Part shown: in pieces, positions 17,881 through 27,226 of the stretch
Layout of the letters: each line of letters begins with the position of its first letter
Position numbering within the stretch: the stretch's first letter is position 1
From: Roseihalotalea indica
GTDB taxonomy: Bacteria > Bacteroidota > Bacteroidia > Cytophagales > Cyclobacteriaceae
Direction of reading: 5' to 3'
NCBI RefSeq assembly: GCF_022458895.1
Contig: NZ_JAINFL010000008.1
Location: forward strand, 206,864 to 270,863
Length of the DNA: 64,000 nucleotides
The notes under the pieces: generated by a model
The model's input: only the letters and a program-made list of their open reading frames with translations
What the model was told of the DNA's origin: nothing
The model's database searches: none
Translations under genes and position numbers: made by a program

Positions 17881-18981
17881 GGTGTTGGTTATCAGGCCCT
17901 GATGCACGGTAAAATATTTTTTCTCTGCCTCAATAGCAGCAAACATGGTATGGGTTCGCTCAGGGCGGGCATCCGTCACAAAGAGTTGCCCGAATGAGTG
18001 TTGTACTACCATCTCGGTTAATTTGCCAATCCGGAAGTCATCCAGCTTATCAAAGATATCATCTAATAATAAAATGGGCTTCAGTTGCTTTTCCTCCCGC
18101 AGCACATCAAACTGAGCTAGCTTCAGGGCAATCACAAACGACTTCTGCTGTCCCTGCGAGCCGTAGCGTTTCGTCGGATACGTATTAATCTGAAAATTAT
18201 AATCATCCCGGTGAATGCCCCGCGTTGTTCTCTGAAGAGCCCGGTCTTTTCGGTACGCGTTATAAAATGCTGACCGGTAGTTATTATCCAGAAAGTGAGA
18301 ATCATAATTAATCACGACCTCTTCTTTCTCACCCGACAGGTTATTGTAGTGGCGAATGAAGTGGGGCATAAAACCGATAAGAAAATCTGCACGCCTTTGG
18401 CTCAGCCGCTGCCCCAGGTCCAATAGCTGGTCGCTGTAAGAATCCAGCAGATCCGAGTCATAGGTGTTGCGGTCGGCAAACTGCTTAAGCAGGGCGTTGC
18501 GCTGCCGCAGCACGTAGTTATAGCGCATAAGATCTTCCAGGTACTTAGTATCAATTTGTGAGATCAAACTATCAAAGAAGCGCCGTCGGAGTTCGCTGGC
18601 TCCCCGTATCAGATCGGTATCATCCGGTGAGATCAGCACTACCGGAAACTGCCCGATATGCTCGCTGATCTTTTCGTACATCACCTTACTATTCTGCACA
18701 TTCTTCTTCTGCCCGGGCTGCAAACTACACTGAATGGTGTAAGGCTTATCCTCCTTACTAAACACCCCCTTCACCATAAAAAAAGGCTGGTCATGGCGAA
18801 TATTCTGCTGTTCTACGCTGCTGAAAGCACTTTTGGTGAATGATAGATAATGGATAGCATCCAGGAGATTTGTCTTGCCGCTTCCATTTTCGCCTAATAT
18901 ACAGTTGATCTGCGGAGAGAAGGTCAGGTTAAGTTCTTCGTAGTTTTTAAAATTCAGCAAACTGATTTTTTCCAGCCACAT
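17791..18981 (-). CDS. recF: DNA replication/repair protein RecF
   Basis: 396 residues. The Walker A motif GENGSGKTNLLDAIHYLSF (about 31-49), the RecF/SMC signature region GSQGQQKSFVIALKLAQ (near 298-314) and the Walker B LLLDDIFDKLDD (near 325-336) are all present. RecF loads RecA at gaps, together with RecO and RecR. The last ~30 residues are acidic and of low complexity (EGEEDQPHGHENGQEDRQRK). They are encoded opposite the 3' end of nhaD, so this tail is longer than normal for the family (about 360-370 residues) and probably not conserved. The gene is divergent from pdhA. Confidence 0.93.
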   Translation of the reverse strand: MWLEKISLLNFKNYEELNLTFSPQINCILGENGSGKTNLLDAIHYLSFTKSAFSSVEQQNIRHDQPFFMVKGVFSKEDKPYTIQCSLQPGQKKNVQNSKVMYEKISEHIGQFPVVLISPDDTDLIRGASELRRRFFDSLISQIDTKYLEDLMRYNYVLRQRNALLKQFADRNTYDSDLLDSYSDQLLDLGQRLSQRRADFLIGFMPHFIRHYNNLSGEKEEVVINYDSHFLDNNYRSAFYNAYRKDRALQRTTRGIHRDDYNFQINTYPTKRYGSQGQQKSFVIALKLAQFDVLREEKQLKPILLLDDIFDKLDDFRIGKLTEMVVQHSFGQLFVTDARPERTHTMFAAIEAEKKYFTVHQGLITNTLAEGEEDQPHGHENGQEDRQRKADNVSEE

Positions 18982-19171
18982 GCGTTCTTTGTTCGTGTTT
19001 TTGTGTTAATTTGCGCGAGCGTAAGCAATCAAGCAAATTAACTATCAATTATATGCATCTACGTGTTTTTTAGCAGCAGTTTCGGCTTGCTCAAAAAAAG
19101 CACTGGTGCTTAAACAGGAAAACCCTCCGCTGTGTTACGTTCCTGTTAGTCTATTATCTAAGCAAGTAATT

Positions 19172-20218
19172 ATGGCAGTCAGTACCAAAGAAAAAGCGAA
19201 TAAAAAATCATCCAAATCGTCGTCTAAGAAAAAAGAATTCTCCAAAGAGACCTACATGTGGTGGTACGAAACCATGTACCTGATGCGCCGCTTTGAAGAG
19301 AAAGCCGGACAGCAGTACGGAAGACAAAAAATCCGGGGATTCTGCCACCTGTATATTGGTCAGGAAGCCTGCGCAGCCGGCGCAGTGTCGGCTCTCCGAG
19401 ATACCGATAGCTTTATCACCGCGTATCGCGACCACGCCCACCCTTTAGCACTAGGCAGCGACCCTAAGAAAGTAATGGCTGAGCTTTTCGCCAAGCAAAC
19501 CGGTATTTCTAAAGGAAAAGGCGGTTCCATGCACATGTTTGACAAAGAGCGTAACTTCTACGGTGGTCATGGGATTGTAGGCGGGCAGATTCCGCTGGGA
19601 GCAGGTATTGCTTTTGCTGAGAAATATAAAGGAACTGACAACGTGTGTGCCACCTTTATGGGTGACGGTGCCGTACGTCAAGGCGCTTTCCACGAAACCC
19701 TGAACATGGCCATGACAATGAAGATCCCCGTGATCTTTGTGATTGAGAACAATGGTTATGCCATGGGAACTTCAGTAAAACGAACCAGTAACGTGCAGGA
19801 GCTCTATACCCTGGGCGAAGCATACGACATGCCTTCTTTCCCGGTGGATGCCATGAACGTGGAGAATGTGCATATCGCAATGGAAGAAGCTGCCGAGCGC
19901 GCCCGTAAAGGTGATGGCCCTACTCTGTTGGAATTCCGCACGTACCGTTACAAAGGGCACTCTATTTCTGACCCGGCCAAGTACCGCACCAAAGAAGAGG
20001 TAGAAGAATATAAAGAGCAAGATCCGCTGATTCAATGTATGAGTGTGATCCTGGATAAAAAATTCGCTACCGAAGAAGAACTGAAAGAAATAGAGAACAA
20101 GGTGAAGAAAGAGGTAGAAGATGCCATCAAATTCGCTGATGAGTCTCCTTTCCCTTCTGGTGAAGAAGCCCTTCAGGATGTTTATAAGCAGGAAGACTAC
20201 CCGTTTATCCTGGATTAA
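19172..20218 (+). CDS. pdhA: Pyruvate dehydrogenase E1 component, alpha subunit
   Basis: 348 residues from the ATG at 19172. The frame stays open upstream, but those codons have no ATG and encode nothing family-like. The start carries a lysine/serine-rich leader (KEKANKKSSKSSSKKK) before the conserved YMWWYETMYLMRRFEEKAG. Thiamine-diphosphate and Mg binding is shown by MGDGAVRQGAFHETLN with ENNGYAMGT, and the phosphorylation-loop region YRYKGHSISDPAKYR is intact. With the beta subunit it decarboxylates pyruvate and acetylates lipoyl-E2. No E1-beta or E2 gene is next to it, so the complex is encoded at scattered loci. It is divergent from recF. Confidence 0.93.
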   Translation: MAVSTKEKANKKSSKSSSKKKEFSKETYMWWYETMYLMRRFEEKAGQQYGRQKIRGFCHLYIGQEACAAGAVSALRDTDSFITAYRDHAHPLALGSDPKKVMAELFAKQTGISKGKGGSMHMFDKERNFYGGHGIVGGQIPLGAGIAFAEKYKGTDNVCATFMGDGAVRQGAFHETLNMAMTMKIPVIFVIENNGYAMGTSVKRTSNVQELYTLGEAYDMPSFPVDAMNVENVHIAMEEAAERARKGDGPTLLEFRTYRYKGHSISDPAKYRTKEEVEEYKEQDPLIQCMSVILDKKFATEEELKEIENKVKKEVEDAIKFADESPFPSGEEALQDVYKQEDYPFILD

Positions 20219-20358
20219 ACCTCAATTTACCGGTCAATTAGGCAAAATAAACATGGTAGCTCTGAGAGCCGCCTTCATAATGTTAATTTTTGCCTTTAAT
20301 TTTCGTATGCTGCGATGAAACGCAAAGCATAGTTTTTCTGTTTACGAAAAAATTATGC

Positions 20359-20366
20359 TAAGTTTG
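20359..20366 (+). promoter_or_regulatory. Candidate -7 promoter element (TAnnTTTG) of the TPR membrane protein gene
   Basis: TAAGTTTG matches the Bacteroidota -7 consensus TAnnTTTG exactly and lies 20 bases before the ATG at 20386, leaving a short leader. T-rich sequence about 20 bases upstream could serve as the -33 element. This is a motif match only. Confidence 0.45.
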
Positions 20367-20385
20367 CAGCCCTAAACGAGTAATT

Positions 20386-21120
20386 ATGGCGAATAGAGTT
20401 CGAGGATCTCGCAGTAAAAAGGATGTCCAAGAAAAATTGAGCACAACAGAAGAATTGCTGGAACGGCCCGAGGCGCTTCAAGATCGGTTTGTAGATACTG
20501 AAGAGTACATTAAGCAACATTCTACTGTTTTTATCATTGGTGCAGCAGTCATTGTACTGGCAGTTGCTGGCTTTTTTGGATATAAATATTACCAGAATAA
20601 CCAGAACCAGACAGCCCAGGAAGAAATGTTCCAGGCTATTTACTACTTTGAGGCGGATAGCCTGAATGCAGCCCTGAACGGCGACGGTAATAACTTTGGT
20701 TTTCTGGAGATTATGGATGAGTTTGGCGGAACAGATGCTGCCAACTTAGCACACTATTACGCGGGTGTGATCGAGTTACGCCAGGGCAATTATGAAGAAG
20801 CTATTGATTACCTGGAAGATTTCAGTGCTTCTGATCTCTTGGTACAGGCCAAAGCTTATGCTTTAATTGGTGATGCTCATATGGAACTGGGCGAATACCA
20901 GGAAGCAGCCAGCCAATACCAGAAGGCGGCCGATCATAAGGCAAACCAGTACTTCTCGCCTCAATACTTAGCCAAAGCGGCAATCGCCTACGAAGCTGCC
21001 GGTAACTATGCCAGTGCAGCCGACAGCTACCAGCGTATTATAGATGAATATCCTGAAGCCTACGAGTATCAGGAAGCTCAAAAGCAACACGCGCGTTTGG
21101 AGGCCCTGGCTGCTAATTAA
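20386..21120 (+). CDS. TPR protein with single membrane anchor (YfgM-like)
   Basis: 244 residues. A charged cytoplasmic N-terminus is followed by one membrane helix (about 46-67, VFIIGAAVIVLAVAGFFGYKYY) and a periplasmic helical domain with TPR units (GNYEEAIDYLEDF, GEYQEAASQYQKA, GNYASAADSYQRI). The layout is that of the YfgM/TPR_21 family, which associates with the Sec translocon and PpiD in other bacteria; that role is an inference here. It has its own probable promoter and a terminator right behind it. Confidence 0.8.
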   Translation: MANRVRGSRSKKDVQEKLSTTEELLERPEALQDRFVDTEEYIKQHSTVFIIGAAVIVLAVAGFFGYKYYQNNQNQTAQEEMFQAIYYFEADSLNAALNGDGNNFGFLEIMDEFGGTDAANLAHYYAGVIELRQGNYEEAIDYLEDFSASDLLVQAKAYALIGDAHMELGEYQEAASQYQKAADHKANQYFSPQYLAKAAIAYEAAGNYASAADSYQRIIDEYPEAYEYQEAQKQHARLEALAAN

Positions 21121-21154
21121 ATTAGTATTGTGAATCTTTTTATATCATCGGTAA

Positions 21155-21188
21155 GGGATAAGACAGTTTAGCGTCTTGTCCTTTTTTT
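21155..21188 (+). terminator. Rho-independent terminator before ribH
   Basis: GGATAAGAC pairs with GTCTTGTCC around an 8-base loop and is followed by seven T. It ends 11 bases before ribH, so ribH transcription either starts inside this short stretch or depends on read-through. Confidence 0.8.
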
Positions 21189-21198
21189 ATTTTTAGGC

Positions 21199-21678
21199 AT
21201 GGCAACTACCAACCAAAACCTGAGCGAACATTCCACCGATCACCTTCCTGATATATCGCAACGGCGCTTTTCTATTGTAACAGCCGAGTGGAACCCCGAA
21301 ATCACCCAACCCTTATTAGAAGGCGCAATTAGCACCTTATTAAAGCACGGAGCACAGCAGGAGTTTATTCAGTCGAAAGCTGTACCCGGTACCTTTGAGC
21401 TTACTCTGGGTGCTCAGTGGGAAGCATCCCGGCAGAATGTAGATGCCGTAATCTGCCTGGGCTGTGTAATTCAGGGCGAAACCCCTCACTTCGATTACAT
21501 CTGTCAGTCAGTGGCGCAGGGTATTAAAGATGTGGCACTAAAATATAACAAACCGGTTATCTTCGGAGTACTTACTACGTTGAACCTGCAACAGGCAAAA
21601 GACCGGGCGGGTGGTAAACACGGTAACAAAGGTGATGAAGCAGCACTCACTGCTATTAAAATGTTAGGTTTTAAATAA
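21199..21678 (+). CDS. ribH: 6,7-dimethyl-8-ribityllumazine synthase
   Basis: 159 residues, the standard length. It has the substrate-binding pattern VTAEWNPEIT, the conserved VPGTFELTLGA, and ICLGCVIQGETPHFDYIC, whose His is the catalytic residue. The enzyme joins 5-amino-6-ribitylamino-uracil with dihydroxybutanone phosphate in the penultimate step of riboflavin synthesis and assembles as a capsid-like or pentameric oligomer. No other rib gene is nearby. Confidence 0.94.
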   Translation: MATTNQNLSEHSTDHLPDISQRRFSIVTAEWNPEITQPLLEGAISTLLKHGAQQEFIQSKAVPGTFELTLGAQWEASRQNVDAVICLGCVIQGETPHFDYICQSVAQGIKDVALKYNKPVIFGVLTTLNLQQAKDRAGGKHGNKGDEAALTAIKMLGFK

Positions 21679-21778
21679 ACGAGTGCGAGAATGCAAGTAT
21701 GAGTGAATCAATTGCTAGTTAGCATGATACTTATTTGCTCATTCGCTCACTCTCTCATTCAATAATTAACGATTATCT
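21679..21778. repeat. Low-complexity intergenic spacer
   Basis: 100 bases of repetitive phrases (GAGTGCGAGAATGCAAGTATGAG on one side, CTCATTCGCTCACTCTCTCATTC on the other) that are partly complementary and can fold back. It is of the same style as the spacers at 1.1 kb and 43.7 kb. Confidence 0.45.
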
Positions 21779-23107
21779 ATGAAAGTATTAAAGTTCGGAG
21801 GCACATCGGTAGGTTCACCGGAAAGAATGCACAGTGTAGCAAGTCTGATTACTCAGCAGACCGAACCCAGTATTGTAGTGCTTTCGGCAGTGTCAGGAAC
21901 AACCAATACCTTGGTGCAGATCGGGCAGGCTCTGCAACACGAGCAGGTAGAAGAAGCAAAACAAATTATTGATTCGCTATTCGCTCGCTATCAAAAGTTT
22001 TGTCAGGAGCTGCTGATCGAACCTGCATCGTTGAAAGAAGGAAACCAGATCATTGAATCGCACTTTGAGGCCCTGAGAACCATGACCCGGGAGCCGTTCA
22101 GCGCTGATGTGGAGAAAGAGATTCTTGCCCAGGGCGAGCTGCTATCGACCAAACTATTCACTACCTACCTGCAAGAGCAGGGAATTAAAGCGGTGTTGCT
22201 TCCGGCTCTGGAATTTATGCGGATTGACGATAGCAACGAGCCGGATGATGATTATATTCAGGAAAAACTTCAGGCACTGCTGAGCCAGTACCCGGATACT
22301 TCACTATTTATTACCCAGGGATATATCTGCCTGAACAGCCGGAACCGGACTGACAACCTGCAACGCGGAGGTAGTGATTATACGGCTTCACTCATCGGGG
22401 CAGCTGCCCGCGCCAAAGAAATTCAGATATGGACTGACATTGACGGCATGCATAATAACGACCCCCGTATTGTGCAAAATACTTTCCGAATTGATGAATT
22501 ATCCTTCAACGAAGCTGCTGAGCTAGCTTATTTTGGGGCCAAGATTCTGCACCCTTTCACTATCCGCCCGGCTCAACGGGCTAACATTCCCGTACGACTA
22601 TTAAATACTATGGAACCTCAGGCCCCGGGCACTCTTATCTCCGAAAAACAGGAAGAACGTGAGATTACGGCCGTAGCGGCAAAAGACGGGATCATTGCTA
22701 TTAAAATAAAATCGTCGAGAATGCTGCTGGCATACGGCTTTCTGCGAAAAGTGTTCGAGATTTTTGAGAAGTACAAAACCCCCATCGATCTCATTACAAC
22801 TTCCGAAGTAGGAGTATCGCTCACGATTGATAACCAGGAGCACCTGGCTAACATACAGCATGAATTGGAGATTTTTGGTGAGGTTGAAGTGGAAAGCAAT
22901 AACACCATCGTATGCGTAGTAGGGAACATGCCCTTTCATAAAGTAAGTATTCTGAAACGAGTCATTGATGCCATTGATGATATTCCTATTCGGATGCTTT
23001 CCTATGGCGGTAGTAAGTTTAATATTTCCCTGCTGATTGATAGCAAATACAAAAATGAAACGCTTAACCGGCTCAATGAGGGAATATTTACCTTTCCAGA
23101 ATCATAG
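21779..23107 (+). CDS. lysC: Aspartate kinase (monofunctional)
   Basis: 442 residues. Catalytic domain features include KFGGTSVGS at the start, GGSDYTASLIGAA and TDIDGMHNNDPRI. Two ACT-type regulatory domains occupy about residues 300-440 (IAIKIKSSRMLLAYGFLRKVFEIFEKY and VCVVGNMPFHKVSILKRVIDAI). It phosphorylates aspartate as the first step to lysine, threonine, methionine and diaminopimelate, and is probably under feedback control through the ACT pair. There is no fused homoserine dehydrogenase. Confidence 0.92.
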   Translation: MKVLKFGGTSVGSPERMHSVASLITQQTEPSIVVLSAVSGTTNTLVQIGQALQHEQVEEAKQIIDSLFARYQKFCQELLIEPASLKEGNQIIESHFEALRTMTREPFSADVEKEILAQGELLSTKLFTTYLQEQGIKAVLLPALEFMRIDDSNEPDDDYIQEKLQALLSQYPDTSLFITQGYICLNSRNRTDNLQRGGSDYTASLIGAAARAKEIQIWTDIDGMHNNDPRIVQNTFRIDELSFNEAAELAYFGAKILHPFTIRPAQRANIPVRLLNTMEPQAPGTLISEKQEEREITAVAAKDGIIAIKIKSSRMLLAYGFLRKVFEIFEKYKTPIDLITTSEVGVSLTIDNQEHLANIQHELEIFGEVEVESNNTIVCVVGNMPFHKVSILKRVIDAIDDIPIRMLSYGGSKFNISLLIDSKYKNETLNRLNEGIFTFPES

Positions 23108-23141
23108 GCATCATACTTAGCACTACCTAACCATATCTACC

Positions 23142-23702
23142 ATGAAACGCGCTCTTTACTTTACGCTCTGCTTACTCATCGTTACTTTAACTGCATCTGT
23201 AGCCCAGGATTTCCGTGGGCTGGATCAAAGTCCATTGGATGTTGCCTACTACCCGGATAACTTTGCCCACGACCGCAAAGCCGGAGAAAAAGCCGTGATT
23301 AAGGTAGTGTATAGCCGACCACAGATGAAAGGGCGGACAATCTTTGGTGATAAAGTGCCTTATGGTGAAGTATGGCGTACCGGAGCCAACGAAGCTACGG
23401 AAGTAAAATTCTATGAGGATGTTACTATTGACGGAAAATCTCTGGCGGCTGGTACCTACGCTTTATTTAGTATTCCTGATGAAGATGAATGGACGATCAT
23501 TTTTAGCTCCGATCTTGATTATTGGGGCGCCTATAGCTACAAAGAAGGGAACGATGTACTTCGGGTAACCGCTCCGGTCACCTCCCTGGATAATCCCGTA
23601 GAAGCTTTTACCATTCAGTTTACGGAGTCAGATCAGCAGGCGGTTATGCAACTTGCCTGGGAAAAAACCATGGCCCGCCTACCCATTACCGTCTCCAAAT
23701 AA
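23142..23702 (+). CDS. DUF2911 domain secreted protein
   Basis: 186 residues with a signal peptide (1-22, ending SVAQ). The core has the DUF2911 pattern common in Bacteroidota: KVVYSRPQMKGRTIFGDKVPYGEVWRTGANEATEV, then FYEDVTIDGKSLAAGTYALFSIP and WTIIFSSDLDYWGAY. Its function is unknown; it is a small beta-sandwich exported to the periplasm or beyond. It follows lysC by 34 bases and may be co-transcribed without any metabolic link. Confidence 0.83.
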   Translation: MKRALYFTLCLLIVTLTASVAQDFRGLDQSPLDVAYYPDNFAHDRKAGEKAVIKVVYSRPQMKGRTIFGDKVPYGEVWRTGANEATEVKFYEDVTIDGKSLAAGTYALFSIPDEDEWTIIFSSDLDYWGAYSYKEGNDVLRVTAPVTSLDNPVEAFTIQFTESDQQAVMQLAWEKTMARLPITVSK

Positions 23703-23831
23703 TGTTTCGGGGGTAACCCGTTCGACGTCAGGAAGATAGCAAGTCTATAGTCAGGGATTGAAAAAATATCTCTGGAAACCCTGCTAACTTGTGAGGGCAA
23801 TTGCTATCTTCATCCATAGAAATTAGAATAT

Positions 23832-24152
23832 ATGCCTAAGTCCATTAACCCAAACCAACCCGCTCGTACGTCCGAATTATCTACCATCGGTGAAGCTTTA
23901 CACCAGTTGCTCGACACCTATCAGTTAAAAGCAAAATACGAACAAACACAACTCATTCAATCATGGGAGCGGCTAATGGGCAACCCCATTGCCCGCCGTA
24001 CGGATAAGCTATTCATCAATAACCGAGTACTCTACGTTAAGCTGAATTCAGCTCCCCTGAAGCAGGAACTGAACATGTCTAGATCTAAAATTCTTGCGCT
24101 TTTTCTGCGAGAGTTTGGTGAAATGATTGTGGAAGATGTAGTCTTTTTGTAG
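23832..24152 (+). CDS. DUF721 (DciA-like) protein
   Basis: 106 residues. The core ISTIGEALHQLLDTYQLKAKYEQTQLIQSWERLMG, then IARRTDKLFINNRVLYVKLNSAPLKQELNMSRSKILALF, is the DUF721 pattern. Proteins of this family include DciA, the ancestral helicase loader that works with DnaB. In Bacteroidota the short stand-alone form is usual. Its location a few kilobases from recF fits a DNA-metabolism role but proves nothing. Confidence 0.82.
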   Translation: MPKSINPNQPARTSELSTIGEALHQLLDTYQLKAKYEQTQLIQSWERLMGNPIARRTDKLFINNRVLYVKLNSAPLKQELNMSRSKILALFLREFGEMIVEDVVFL

Positions 24153-24242
24153 GCTATAATTGTGGATTAGAAACGTAATCGAGACACTGTAAATCAATTT
24201 TACAGCTTGTAATTCGGCATTTTCAATCTACATCAGGCATCA

Positions 24243-25508
24243 CTAGTCCCACCAATCTTCTCCTTCTACTAAGTAGCTTTTAACAAGGTCTTCGTTGAGC
24301 TCAATGCCTAGTCCCGGACGGTCGGTGAGTTGAAGATAGCCATCTTTGACCATTTCTTTATCGTAGCCCAGCACATCCGGATCACCATTTACTCCCTTCC
24401 CTTCCTGGTTTTTTGGGTTCATGATGAATACTTCGTGGCCCATAAATTCGCGTACTGAGGCGGCAAAATTGGCCGAAGCGATGGTGGCAATCGGTCCGGC
24501 TACGTTGTGGGTAGCCACCGGGATGTAGTAGATCTCGGCCAGATCAGCAATTTTCTTGGCCTCTAACAAGCCACCGGCCATAGAAACATCAATCTCAATA
24601 ACGTTCACGCCCTGATTCACGATGAAAGGCCGGAAATCATCCCGTCCGTATAAGTTTTCTCCACAAAGAATGGGCACCGGAGACTGTTCGGTAAGCTTTA
24701 CCCACTGCTCGTTATAGGCAATGGGCAAAGGGTCTTCCATCCACCACGGACGAATCGGAGCGACTGCCCGGGCCAACCGGAGGGCACTGTCAAAATCAAA
24801 CTCCCAGTGGCAATGCACCGCGATATCAAAGTCCAGGCCTACGGCTTCTCTGAGGTTGGCATATCCTTCAGCATTCCGGTCTACTTCCCGATTGGAGAGT
24901 CGTCGGTTATCCAGTTCGTTCCAGGCTTGGTCGCGGAGAATATTCACTTTAGCAGCGGTCCATCCCATGCCGTGCATTTTCTCGGCAAATTCGGCACAGG
25001 AATCTTTACTCATCAGATCCTTCGGCCCGGTAGAAGCATAGGCCCGCACCTGGTCTACATGCGAACCTCCCCCCAATATTTTATGCACCGGCTGACCGGT
25101 AATTTTCCCGATGATATCCCATAGGGCAAATTCTACTCCTGTGATGGCATGCGTGGCTACTCCGTGGTTGCCTCCGTAGTAGGAAGTACGGGTGCTCATC
25201 TTAAACACCAGATACTCTAGGTCCAGTGGGTCTTGCCCCATCAGAATAGGTTTGCACACGTTTAACACTATATCTTTCGCTCCCAATCCATTCTCATCAT
25301 GATGGCACTCGCCGATGCCCACAATACCCGCGTCAGTTTCAATCTTCACCAGCGGGCTTACCCGGAAGTTAAGCTTGGTGCGTATACATTTTACGTCTGT
25401 AATTTTGACTTTTTTACGATCAGAAGCGGCCAGCAAATTGAAATAAGGCATACAGGATGCCGCTGGCACAGCGAGGGCCATGTTCTTTAAAAATTCACGT
25501 CGTTGCAT
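24243..25508 (-). CDS. Exported enolase-superfamily enzyme (mandelate racemase/muconate lactonizing type)
   Basis: 421 residues. The start MQRREFLKNMALAVPAASC carries a twin-arginine-like signal. The N-terminal capping domain (about 33-150) is followed by a barrel with AKVNIL, the metal ligand region IAVHCHWEFDFDSALRLARA, WWMEDPLP, PILCGENLYGRDDFRPFI and VIEIDVSMAGGLLEAKKIADLAE. These are the ordered acidic ligands of the superfamily, which abstracts a proton alpha to a carboxylate, typically in sugar-acid dehydration. The exact substrate is unknown. Tat export of such an enzyme is common in sugar-degrading Bacteroidota and planctomycetes. Confidence 0.85.
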   Translation of the reverse strand: MQRREFLKNMALAVPAASCMPYFNLLAASDRKKVKITDVKCIRTKLNFRVSPLVKIETDAGIVGIGECHHDENGLGAKDIVLNVCKPILMGQDPLDLEYLVFKMSTRTSYYGGNHGVATHAITGVEFALWDIIGKITGQPVHKILGGGSHVDQVRAYASTGPKDLMSKDSCAEFAEKMHGMGWTAAKVNILRDQAWNELDNRRLSNREVDRNAEGYANLREAVGLDFDIAVHCHWEFDFDSALRLARAVAPIRPWWMEDPLPIAYNEQWVKLTEQSPVPILCGENLYGRDDFRPFIVNQGVNVIEIDVSMAGGLLEAKKIADLAEIYYIPVATHNVAGPIATIASANFAASVREFMGHEVFIMNPKNQEGKGVNGDPDVLGYDKEMVKDGYLQLTDRPGLGIELNEDLVKSYLVEGEDWWD

Positions 25509-25746
25509 TCGTTGGTTGCTTTAGGTTATGTATATCTGCAAAGTCAAAATGCTTTGTAGGCTGAGTGATCATACTAGCCGATCACTATCAATCTATAGAT
25601 TATTATAGCTCTACCAAAGCATTTAGAAGCCGTTTTCTTATTACATCAATAATCACTATCCCTACCGATAGTGCAATAAAATGCTGCGGTTTATTGCTTA
25701 CAATTTCTCAACTACAGATCTCGTCCGCTTTCACGCGCTCTTTTTT

Positions 25747-27003
25747 TCAGGCTACGTCCTTTCCCATCACTCCCAGGCGTTTGATCAGTTTTTCTACGGT
25801 AAGGCCCTGTACAATAATGGAGAAAACCACTACAATATAAGTCACAGTCAGCAGAAACTCCCGGTTCATATCGCCGGTTAGCGAAAGTGCTAAAGCAATA
25901 GAGATACCTCCACGTAAGCCACCCCAGGTCATGATCAGATCAGTACGAGGAACAAAGTTGAGCCGGTTTTTATAGAAATAGATAGGTGCCTTCAACACTA
26001 GATAACGGCTCACCAGCACAATCACGATAGCTATCAGCCCGGCTATCAGATATTGACGATCATAAGAGATAATAAGCAGTTCAAAGCCGATCAGCACAAA
26101 CAGAATGGCATTGAAAAGAACGTCTACCAACTCCCAGAACCCATCCAGATATTTTTCGGTTGTTTCGGACAGGGTAACCCCTCGGGCGCTATTTCCAATA
26201 AACAGACCAGCCACCACCACGGCCAGTGGTCCGGAAAAGTGTAATCGGCTCGCCAGCAGATACCCCCCCATAACAATCGCCAGTGTAATCATAACCTCAG
26301 TCTGGTAGTCGTCAATGCTGCGGGTAAGGTGGAGTGTAATGTAACCCAGGGCTAATCCCAGGGCAATGCCACCCAGTACTTCTTCAGCAAAAAGAAGAAG
26401 AATCTCAGATGTGCCCACGTTTTCCAATCCCTGTTCGGCAATGCTAAACAATGTCAGAAAGATGACCACACCTACTCCATCATTAAACAAAGACTCGCCG
26501 ACAAACTTTACCTCCAACTGCTTAGGCACACCAATTTTCTTTAGAATGCCCAGCACGGCAATCGGATCCGTCGGTGAGATGAGTGCTCCAAACAGCAGAC
26601 AGTGGATATAGGGAATGCTGTAACCAATCAGGTTATTGGATACCAGAAAGAACAGCGTTCCTACCACAAAAGTAGAGGCTAGCACTCCAATGGTGGCAAG
26701 GACGATAATGGGTGCCCCCTGCTCTTTCAGGCGTCCCCAGTCGGTATGCAAAGACCCGGCAAACAGCAAAAAACTCAGCATCACATCCAGAATCAGATCG
26801 CTAAGATCAATACTCTCAATCAGGTTTTCTGCATAGGTAGTCACTGAGGCATTAAATTGGCCAATGAACAATATGATCAACGTCAGGATAATAGCCATCA
26901 TCATCAACCCAATGGTTGTAGGCAAGCGCAGGAACCGCACGTTGATATAGGCAAACAATGACGAAAGTATTACCAATAGGGTAATGATGGTAAAGATATT
27001 CAT
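25747..27003 (-). CDS. CPA1-family Na+/H+ antiporter (NhaP-like)
   Basis: 418 residues with about twelve membrane helices. Characteristic elements are LLFGALISPTDPIAVLGIL, VGESLFNDGVGVVIFLTLF (the N-D pair of CPA1 exchangers) and TWGGLRGGISIALALSL near the C-terminus. It exchanges Na+ or K+ for protons. It lacks the long cytoplasmic tail of some NhaP proteins. It is the second sodium antiporter in the window after nhaD. It stands alone, divergent from the TetR regulator. Confidence 0.9.
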   Translation of the reverse strand: MNIFTIITLLVILSSLFAYINVRFLRLPTTIGLMMMAIILTLIILFIGQFNASVTTYAENLIESIDLSDLILDVMLSFLLFAGSLHTDWGRLKEQGAPIIVLATIGVLASTFVVGTLFFLVSNNLIGYSIPYIHCLLFGALISPTDPIAVLGILKKIGVPKQLEVKFVGESLFNDGVGVVIFLTLFSIAEQGLENVGTSEILLLFAEEVLGGIALGLALGYITLHLTRSIDDYQTEVMITLAIVMGGYLLASRLHFSGPLAVVVAGLFIGNSARGVTLSETTEKYLDGFWELVDVLFNAILFVLIGFELLIISYDRQYLIAGLIAIVIVLVSRYLVLKAPIYFYKNRLNFVPRTDLIMTWGGLRGGISIALALSLTGDMNREFLLTVTYIVVVFSIIVQGLTVEKLIKRLGVMGKDVA

Positions 27004-27195
27004 AAATGAATGGTTAACGAATACAGGAAACCGGAGACCGGAATTATAATTGTTTACTTTATATTCTCATTCTTTGGCAGCAGATGCGGTTTCCAGAATC
27101 CGGCTTTCCGTTCTCCGCATATATATGCAACTTTGATTTTTTGTGGCGATTTTGCAACTTAAAAATAAGAAAAACAGTTTAAGTTTTTAACTTGT

Positions 27196-27222
27196 ATTTA
27201 TAAAATGACTGACAGTCAGTAA
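27196..27222 (+). promoter_or_regulatory. Operator O1 overlapping the tetR leader
   Basis: TGACTGACAGTCA (27206-27218) is a perfect palindrome with TGACT/AGTCA arms and a 3-base centre. It lies 8 bases before the tetR start and directly after an AT-rich TTTATAAAAT. The 27 bases here recur, inverted and with one mismatch, just past the end of tetR. Position and symmetry suit an autorepression site for a TetR dimer. Confidence 0.75.
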
Positions 27223-27226
27223 AAGT